Shown: positions 58,716 through 64,000 of the stretch, in pieces
Numbering within the stretch: position 1 is the first letter of the stretch
Layout: each line of letters opens with the position of its first letter
Assembly (NCBI RefSeq): GCF_007004065.1
Contig: NZ_VFSV01000006.1
Location: forward strand, 1 to 64,000
Reading direction: 5' to 3'
From: Palleronia caenipelagi
Lineage (GTDB): Bacteria > Pseudomonadota > Alphaproteobacteria > Rhodobacterales > Rhodobacteraceae
Length of the DNA stretch: 64,000 bases
Program-made: the position numbers and the translations under genes
Notes under the pieces: model-generated
Seen by the model: only the letters and a program-made list of their open reading frames with translations
Database searches by the model: none
Told to the model about the DNA's origin: nothing

Positions 58716-59726
58716 TCACACGTCGTCGTAAATCACCTCGAGAGACGGCTTCGGTGCCGATTTCGTCCCCCGCATATCCGCGTCCGTCGCAGGCTCCAGC
58801 ACCACGCCCGCACCCGTCTCACCGGGCGCGAACAGCCCCAGGAGCCCATCCTGATCCAGCGCCACGGGATGAGTGGGCGGGGAGTCGGCTACCGCCTCGG
58901 CCAGCCCGGCAAAGAGCGGACCCCAGGGACCGGCTCCGGTGCCGACAATCTGGTAATTCGCGGATTTGCGTCGCAAATCCTCATCCGCCGGAATCGCGGC
59001 CAACACTGGAATATTCACCGCCTCCGCAAAGGCTTGCGCCTCACCGGTGCCGTCATCCTTGTTGATGACCAGCCCGGCCACGCCCACATTGCCGCCGAGC
59101 TTGCGGAAATATTCCACTGCCGAGCAGACATTGTTGGCCACGTAGAGCGATTGCAGGTCGTTCGAGCCGACAAGGATCACCTTCTGCGCCATGTCGCGGG
59201 CGATGGGCAGGCCGAACCCGCCGCAAACCACGTCGCCCAGAAAGTCGAGCAGCACATAGTCGAAATCCCACTCGTGGAAGCCGAGCTTTTCCAGCAGCTC
59301 AAACCCGTGGATGATGCCGCGCCCACCACAGCCGCGCCCGACCTCCGGACCGCCAAGTTCCATGGCAAAGACGCCGCCGCGCTTGAAGCACACATCCCCG
59401 ATCCGCACCTCCTCGCCCGCCTGTTTTTTGGCGGCTGAGGTCTCAATGATCGTCGGACAGGCTTTGCCGCCGAACAGCAGTGAGGTCGTGTCGGATTTCG
59501 GGTCGCAGCCGATCAGCAGCACTCGCTTGCCCATCTCCGCCATCATGTGGCTGAGATTGGCGAGGGTGAAGGACTTGCCGATGCCGCCTTTGCCGTAGAT
59601 CGCGATGATCTGGCATTTTGAGGTCGGCTCCGCCTGCGGCACTTCCAGCGTCGGCTCGGCGGCTTCGGCGCGCAGGGTTCGGTCGTAATCTTTCAGATTG
59701 GGCGCCTGTGGCGTGTCGAGGCTCAT
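58716..59726 (-). CDS. bchX: Chlorophyllide a reductase iron protein (subunit X)
   Basis: The 336-residue NifH-like ATPase delivers electrons to BchYZ. The P-loop [15 protein letters not shown] lies near residues 44-58; cluster Cys lie in GRGCGGRGI and [12 protein letters not shown]. The N-terminal 35-residue extension is normal for BchX. It overlaps bchC by 4 bp. Confidence 0.96.
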   Translation of the reverse strand: MSLDTPQAPNLKDYDRTLRAEAAEPTLEVPQAEPTSKCQIIAIYGKGGIGKSFTLANLSHMMAEMGKRVLLIGCDPKSDTTSLLFGGKACPTIIETSAAKKQAGEEVRIGDVCFKRGGVFAMELGGPEVGRGCGGRGIIHGFELLEKLGFHEWDFDYVLLDFLGDVVCGGFGLPIARDMAQKVILVGSNDLQSLYVANNVCSAVEYFRKLGGNVGVAGLVINKDDGTGEAQAFAEAVNIPVLAAIPADEDLRRKSANYQIVGTGAGPWGPLFAGLAEAVADSPPTHPVALDQDGLLGLFAPGETGAGVVLEPATDADMRGTKSAPKPSLEVIYDDV

Positions 59727-60664
59727 GCCACGTCCCTCCAGTCCAGTACGAGTTTCAGGCAGGTCGGATCGTCAAAGGCCGTCGCATAGGCCGAGGCTGC
59801 ATCGGCGGCGGGCCGGGTCACGCTGATCAGCCCTGTCAGGGACAAGGCGCCGGATTCGACGAGCGCCCGCGTCACCTGCATGTCCGCCGGTGCCCATTCG
59901 GCCGAAACCCGCAGCCGGGCTTCCTTCATGAAAGCGGGCGGGAAGGCAAAAGAGATCGGGTCCTCATAGAACCCTGCCAGAACGATCTCGCCGCCCTTGG
60001 TGATGCGCGAGATCAGTTCGGGCAGCAAATCCGCCCGTCCGCTGGCATCAAAGATCGTCTCATAGGCCCGATGGCTGTCCTTTTCCGGGTGGATCACCTC
60101 GTAGCCCTCGGCACCGCCCATGCGGTCGGGCGAGACTTCCCAGACCACCGGAGTGCCCCCAGCCGCCACGGTGAGGCGCGCCAGCAAGCGACCGAGAACC
60201 CCATGCCCGACAATCAGCTCGGGCAGTTCCGTCCGAAGACCGGCAATCGCGTGGCGCGCCGTTGCCGCCAGTGCCAGCAGCGCGCCCTCATCACCCAGAC
60301 CGCGATCCACACGCGTCACACGGGATCCCGGCGTCACGACGCGCCGCGCAGAGCCGCCAAAAAGACCCCGGACATTGCCGTAGCAATCAGCACCGGGAAC
60401 AAAGACATGATCGCCGACCTTCAGGCCGGACTGAGGCCCCGCCTCGACCACGTCACCGACGCTCTCATAGCCGGGCACCAGTGGATAGCCCATCCCGGGA
60501 AAGGGCGGCATCCGCCCGGTCCAGAACAGTTTTTCAGTTCCGGTGGAGATCCCCGACGCCGTGATCTCGACGACCACATCTTCGACACCGGGCTCCTGCA
60601 AAACCAGCTCGGACAGAGCAACCTGTCCCGGTTCTTCCAGAACGATGGCGGTGGTTGTCAGCAC
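59723..60664 (-). CDS. bchC: Bacteriochlorophyllide a dehydrogenase
   Basis: The 313-residue zinc-type alcohol dehydrogenase-like enzyme oxidises the hydroxyethyl group to the acetyl group of bacteriochlorophyllide a. The sequences [29 protein letters not shown] and [11 protein letters not shown] are family-typical. GTG 60664 after GGGGGGG is the likely start; the frame extends upstream to 60709. Two PpsR boxes lie 59 and 85 bp upstream. Confidence 0.93.
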   Translation of the reverse strand: MLTTTAIVLEEPGQVALSELVLQEPGVEDVVVEITASGISTGTEKLFWTGRMPPFPGMGYPLVPGYESVGDVVEAGPQSGLKVGDHVFVPGADCYGNVRGLFGGSARRVVTPGSRVTRVDRGLGDEGALLALAATARHAIAGLRTELPELIVGHGVLGRLLARLTVAAGGTPVVWEVSPDRMGGAEGYEVIHPEKDSHRAYETIFDASGRADLLPELISRITKGGEIVLAGFYEDPISFAFPPAFMKEARLRVSAEWAPADMQVTRALVESGALSLTGLISVTRPAADAASAYATAFDDPTCLKLVLDWRDVA

Positions 60665-60722
60665 GGCACCCCCCCTTGGGTTGCCACCCCGAGTCACGCG
60701 ATTATGCAAGGGGCGGTTGCAC

Positions 60723-60740
60723 TGTCAGTCTACGTGTACA
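60723..60740. promoter_or_regulatory. PpsR/CrtJ box 1, bchC promoter
   Basis: TGT-N12-ACA palindrome upstream of bchC. It lies 8 bp from the second box; tandem boxes at 8-bp spacing are the known CrtJ arrangement at the bchC promoter of Rhodobacter capsulatus. Confidence 0.75.
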
Positions 60741-60748
60741 TTTTGTTG

Positions 60749-60766
60749 TGTCAATTAATTTAGACA
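60749..60766. promoter_or_regulatory. PpsR/CrtJ box 2, bchC promoter
   Basis: TGTCA … ATTTAGACA fits TGT-N12-ACA. It lies just past the crtF stop, so crtE-crtF transcription can run through it into bchC while bchC keeps its own regulated promoter. Confidence 0.75.
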
Positions 60767-60773
60767 TCTTCTG

Positions 60774-61847
60774 TTAACGTATTCCGACAACGACGGAGGT
60801 CACGAAGGCCCGGCGCGGCTTCAGGCATTCGGTTTTGACAAAGCCTGCTTGCCTCATCAGGGCTGCGATCTGCTCCGGTGACCGCGCCCGGCCGGTGCCC
60901 ATGGCGGCGCAATAAAGCGCGAAATAGACATCACCGGGACGGGTCGGACGGTCTCCGCCGGTCATCGGCTCGGATACGATGAGCCGCCCGCCCTCAGGCA
61001 AAGCGGCCCGGATTCGTTGCATCAGATCGAGCACCGTCTCATCCGCGTGGTCGTAACACACCCGAATCAGCGTGATCGCATCATGCCCCTCCGGCAGAGG
61101 TCCGTTGCGAAAGCTGCGCCCAACCAGATCGAGGGCCTCTCTCAGCGGGTCAGTCACGCCGGCGAGAACTTCCGGCAGATCCATCAATGTGAGCTGCAGG
61201 TTCGGGTATCGCGTATGGACATGCGACAGAAACCGGCCTGTGCCGCCCCCCACATCCAGCAGCCGCTCTACCCCTGACAGGTCGAGCTGATCCAGCGTCT
61301 CGGCGGCGACCATATCCTGGCTCTCTGCCATCAGGCGGGAATAGCGCGCGGCCTCCTCGGCCCCAGCCCCACCCCCAAATACATAGGGCCAGAACCGCGC
61401 GAGCTCCGGATCGGTCTCGTCCCGCAGAAATGCCACCGGATCGCTCAGATCCCGGTACAGCACCTCGTGATGGCGGATCATGTCCGGCAGCCCGGGCACG
61501 CCGGCCAGAGCCGCTCCGCGCAGGGTTGTGCGGTAGCCCCGGCGACCCAGCGACAACAGCCCCATGGCCACCCCAGCCCTAAAGACGAGTTCCGCGCGAT
61601 CGGGCGTCAGTGACACATCCGGGGCAAGCTCCGTCGCAGTGCGGGGTGCATCTATAAGATAGTTGAGGACATCCAGCTCGATCAGAGCGCGGAGCATCTG
61701 AGTCTGCACGAAGCCCGAAACAAGGTCGAACATCGCCTCGCCTTCCCGGCGCACCCGGCCCCGGGTCAGGGGGAAGCGCGCCGCCCATGTCTGGAACGCG
61801 GGCGACGCCGCGCGCCGCAAAAGCCGCGCGCGCAGGCGAGGCATCAT
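60774..61847 (-). CDS. crtF: Hydroxyneurosporene O-methyltransferase
   Basis: The 357-residue SAM-dependent enzyme methylates the tertiary hydroxyl of acyclic carotenoids in the spheroidene pathway. The SAM motif is LLDVGGGTGRFLSHV, with LMDLPEVLAG and RVCYDHADE downstream. Length fits the family. It begins in an ATGA overlap with crtE. Confidence 0.94.
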   Translation of the reverse strand: MMPRLRARLLRRAASPAFQTWAARFPLTRGRVRREGEAMFDLVSGFVQTQMLRALIELDVLNYLIDAPRTATELAPDVSLTPDRAELVFRAGVAMGLLSLGRRGYRTTLRGAALAGVPGLPDMIRHHEVLYRDLSDPVAFLRDETDPELARFWPYVFGGGAGAEEAARYSRLMAESQDMVAAETLDQLDLSGVERLLDVGGGTGRFLSHVHTRYPNLQLTLMDLPEVLAGVTDPLREALDLVGRSFRNGPLPEGHDAITLIRVCYDHADETVLDLMQRIRAALPEGGRLIVSEPMTGGDRPTRPGDVYFALYCAAMGTGRARSPEQIAALMRQAGFVKTECLKPRRAFVTSVVVGIR

Positions 61848-62716
61848 GAATTGGGTCGGTCGGTCTTGACCCTCGGGGCAAGCTTCGCCGCCGTGCGGTT
61901 TACCATCTCGGCCAACATCGCTTCGCCGGGGCAGGACGGGATTGAGGCAATCGCTCCCGCCAGAATCGCGTCGAGACGCGCCGACGCGCCCTCTACCCCC
62001 AGCTCGCTCACCGCACTGGGGCGCCCGAGCCGATCATCCTGACCAGTTGGCTTACCCAATTCCTCTTCATCGAGCAGTACGTCCCGCAGGTCATCAGCGA
62101 CCTGAAACGCCTCGCCAATCCGGGCGCCGAGCTCTTCCCAGGGCTCAGGGTCCTGCCCCGCCGCCGCCGCCCCCATCTGGGTCGCGGCGATGAACAGAGC
62201 GCCAGTCTTGGCCCGGTGATAGGCAGAGAGGTCGATCTTTTCCTCGCTCTCCCAGCCCTGCCCGGCGCAGATGCCGTTGGGCATGCCACTCCGCTCCGAC
62301 AGAATGGCCATGAGCTGGATCGCCCGGACGGGATCAATCTCAGCGGCGCGGATCAGCCCCTCAAAAGCCGCGATGATGAGCGAATCGCCTGCCAAGACAG
62401 CAAGCGGTTCGGAAAAGGCGCGGTGGACGCTGGCTTTGCCCCGTCGCAGATCGGCGTCATCAAAGGCGGGCAGATCATCATGGACGAGACTGGCGCAATG
62501 CATGATTTCCAGCGACGCAGCCGCCGCGTCGGTCAGACGGGGCTGATCGTCGCCACAGGCCAGCGCCACGCTGGTCAGAATAGTCGGGCGAATCCGGGCG
62601 CCGCCGGGGGTGCAGGCGTAGTAGAGCGCAGCGCCCAACCGGGGCGGGGCGGATTTCCCCTGATGACGGCGCAGGGCCGCGGTAATCGCCGTTTCGATCC
62701 GCTCAGAAATGGACAT
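61844..62716 (-). CDS. crtE: Geranylgeranyl diphosphate synthase
   Basis: The 290-residue prenyltransferase makes the C20 precursor of carotenoids and the bacteriochlorophyll tail. The first Asp-rich motif is VHDDLPAFDDAD and the second is FQVADDLRD. ATG 62716 has GGAGG at 7 bp and is preferred over 62734. It heads the crtEF-bchCXYZ-puf superoperon and is divergent from crtD. Confidence 0.95.
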   Translation of the reverse strand: MSISERIETAITAALRRHQGKSAPPRLGAALYYACTPGGARIRPTILTSVALACGDDQPRLTDAAAASLEIMHCASLVHDDLPAFDDADLRRGKASVHRAFSEPLAVLAGDSLIIAAFEGLIRAAEIDPVRAIQLMAILSERSGMPNGICAGQGWESEEKIDLSAYHRAKTGALFIAATQMGAAAAGQDPEPWEELGARIGEAFQVADDLRDVLLDEEELGKPTGQDDRLGRPSAVSELGVEGASARLDAILAGAIASIPSCPGEAMLAEMVNRTAAKLAPRVKTDRPNS

Positions 62717-62752
62717 GGGCGCCTCCGCCTTCAATCAGTCTAGACAGCAAAG

Positions 62753-62770
62753 TGTCAATTTATGTGGACA
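62753..62770. promoter_or_regulatory. PpsR/CrtJ box between crtE and crtD
   Basis: TGTCAATTTATGTGGACA is TGT-N12-ACA. It lies 36 bp before crtE and 29 bp before crtD, so one site can control both divergent genes. Confidence 0.75.
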
Positions 62771-62799
62771 CACCTCGCGACACCTGTCAACGTCTAACC

Positions 62800-64000
62800 A
62801 TGTCACAGGTCCTCGTCATCGGTGCAGGTCTGGGCGGATTGTCCGCCGCGATGCGCCTGGCCCATGCAGGGCTGAAAGTCGAGGTCTTCGAGGCGGCGCC
62901 CTATCCCGGCGGCAAGCTGCGCGCCCTGCCCTCCCCGGCCGGCCCGGTGGATGCGGGGCCTACGGTGCTGACCATGGGCTGGGTCTTTGAGACGTTGTTC
63001 CACGATTGTGGCCTGAGCCTGGCTGACTATGTGACGCTGACGCCTGAGCCCCTCCTCGCCCGTCATTTCTGGCCCGACGGCACCCGGCTGGACCTCTACA
63101 GCGACCACGGCGCCTCCATCGAGGCCGTGCACGCAAGCCTCGGGGCGACAGCAGCGCGGGAGTTCCAGCAGTTCGATGCGGACACGGCGGCACTCTTTGA
63201 CGCGTTCCTCGACCCGGTCATGCTGGCACCGCACCCGAGCCTGTCAATGCTCACCGGCATCGTGCTCCGGAACCCCGGCCTCTGGCGCAAGATGGCGTCG
63301 GGCGCGACACTGACCCGTCATCTGAACCGGCGATTTTCCGAGCCAAAGTTGGCGCAGCTTTTCGGGCGCTATGCCACCTATGTGGGCGGACTGCCCCATC
63401 AGGTGCCCGCGCTCTTGTCGCTGGTCTGGCAAGCCGAAGCGGGCGGAATCTCCCGAGTCGAAGGGGGGATGCATCAAATGGCTCTCGGCATGGCCCAAGC
63501 CCTTCGCGATCTCGGCGGCGAAATCCACTGCGACAGCCCGGTTCGGCGGATCCTGCACGGCCCCGAAGTCGAGTTAGCCGACGGATCCCGCCGCACCTCC
63601 GATCACGTGGTCTTCAACGGAGATCCCAAAGCCCTCTGGCGCGGCGATCTGGGGGCAGATCCGAAACACGCGATCCGGCGGAGCGCGGTGTTGCCCCGGT
63701 CTCTCTCGGCGGAGGTCTGGACCTTTGCCGCCAGCCCGCGGGGCGCCGATCTTCACCACCACAATGTCTTTTTCGGCACTGATCCGACGACGGAATTCGA
63801 GCCTATTGGCCGCAGCAAAGCGCCCGAGGACCCCGCCATCTATGTCTGCGCACAGGATCGTGGAACCGGGCGCACGCCGCCTGCCGTCGAACGGTTTCAG
63901 ACCATCGTTAACGCCGCTCCCCTGTCGAACCGCGAGGAGGTCCGCCCATGTTACGAGACGACATTACACGCGCTGGCCCAGCGGGGGCTGAGCTTTGCGA
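62800..64000 (+). CDS. crtD: Carotenoid 3,4-desaturase (CrtD), truncated by window end
   Basis: ATG 62800 opens a frame that stays open to the window end (about 400 codons). It starts with a FAD-binding motif (VLVIGAGLGGLSAAMRLAHAG) and the phytoene-desaturase-family PGGKLRALP. The carotenoid-site region RYATYVGGLPHQVPALLSLV is present. CrtD and CrtI are related; the divergent position next to crtE and the sequence pattern favour CrtD (methoxyneurosporene dehydrogenase). Confidence 0.87.
   Translation, partial: MSQVLVIGAGLGGLSAAMRLAHAGLKVEVFEAAPYPGGKLRALPSPAGPVDAGPTVLTMGWVFETLFHDCGLSLADYVTLTPEPLLARHFWPDGTRLDLYSDHGASIEAVHASLGATAAREFQQFDADTAALFDAFLDPVMLAPHPSLSMLTGIVLRNPGLWRKMASGATLTRHLNRRFSEPKLAQLFGRYATYVGGLPHQVPALLSLVWQAEAGGISRVEGGMHQMALGMAQALRDLGGEIHCDSPVRRILHGPEVELADGSRRTSDHVVFNGDPKALWRGDLGADPKHAIRRSAVLPRSLSAEVWTFAASPRGADLHHHNVFFGTDPTTEFEPIGRSKAPEDPAIYVCAQDRGTGRTPPAVERFQTIVNAAPLSNREEVRPCYETTLHALAQRGLSFA

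Overview
The window is a stretch of alphaproteobacterial chromosome, almost certainly Rhodobacteraceae (Rhodobacterales), from a bacteriochlorophyll-a phototroph. The evidence is a GC-rich core; the split F0 operon (atpI-B-E-F'-F); the ubiB-ubiE-mutM-enoyl-CoA hydratase-rpsT-dnaA-dnaN-recF-gyrB neighbourhood; and a carotenoid, bacteriochlorophyll and reaction-centre superoperon ending in a pufX-like gene rather than pufC. Genus cannot be fixed from the sequence alone.

Layout. (1) 1-1.7 kb: insertion-sequence debris. An IS3-family element, cut by the window edge, has inserted into an IS1182-family transposase pseudogene; a second IS1182 remnant lies head-to-tail beside it. (2) 1.9-10.5 kb: an integrative island in a tRNA-Ser(GGA) gene. 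A P4-type tyrosine integrase sits at one end, the intact tRNA at the other, and a 15-bp direct repeat marks the two junctions. The island carries an AlpA-like regulator, a zinc-finger/Toprim primase-like protein, a DUF3987 ATPase and a small tail protein. Its cargo is an AT-rich exported protein of unknown function and a membrane-anchored DUF4041 plus GIY-YIG nuclease with the architecture of the SNIPE anti-phage nuclease. (3) 10.6-36 kb: core housekeeping genes, including an MscS-type channel, cysK, an AIG2-NUDIX fusion, cfa, bioY, nth, an Ada-like methyltransferase, an OmpA lipoprotein, the F0 operon, murJ, fmt, def, a sugar-acid dehydratase, ubiB, ubiE and mutM. (4) 37-44.7 kb: rpsT, dnaA, dnaN, recF, a LysE exporter and gyrB. 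(5) 44.8-47.9 kb: a large acidic repeat/vWA surface protein and a mostly empty gap. (6) 47.9-64 kb: photosynthesis genes. On the plus strand are bchG, a PucC-family transporter, bchP and idi, then an L,D-transpeptidase that converges on the photosynthesis superoperon. On the minus strand is crtE-crtF-bchC-bchX-bchY-bchZ-pufQ-B-A-L-M-X. crtD diverges from crtE and runs off the window.

How the parts work together. crtE, crtF, crtD and idi make spheroidene-type carotenoid precursors. bchX/Y/Z and bchC convert chlorophyllide to bacteriochlorophyllide, bchG esterifies it and bchP reduces the tail. pufB/A/L/M/X encode LH1 and the reaction centre. TGT-N12-ACA palindromes (PpsR/CrtJ boxes) lie before bchC (two, 8 bp apart), between crtD and crtE, and over the bchG start. 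A 12-bp perfect hairpin between pufA and pufL can protect the LH1 message.

Main points for a second look: the SNIPE-like nuclease in a satellite-like tRNA island with an unknown exported neighbour; paired GGGGGAT repeats flanking the island; and a recurrent palindromic leader that precedes the start codons of at least five unrelated core genes (nth, fmt, recF, bchZ, bchY).
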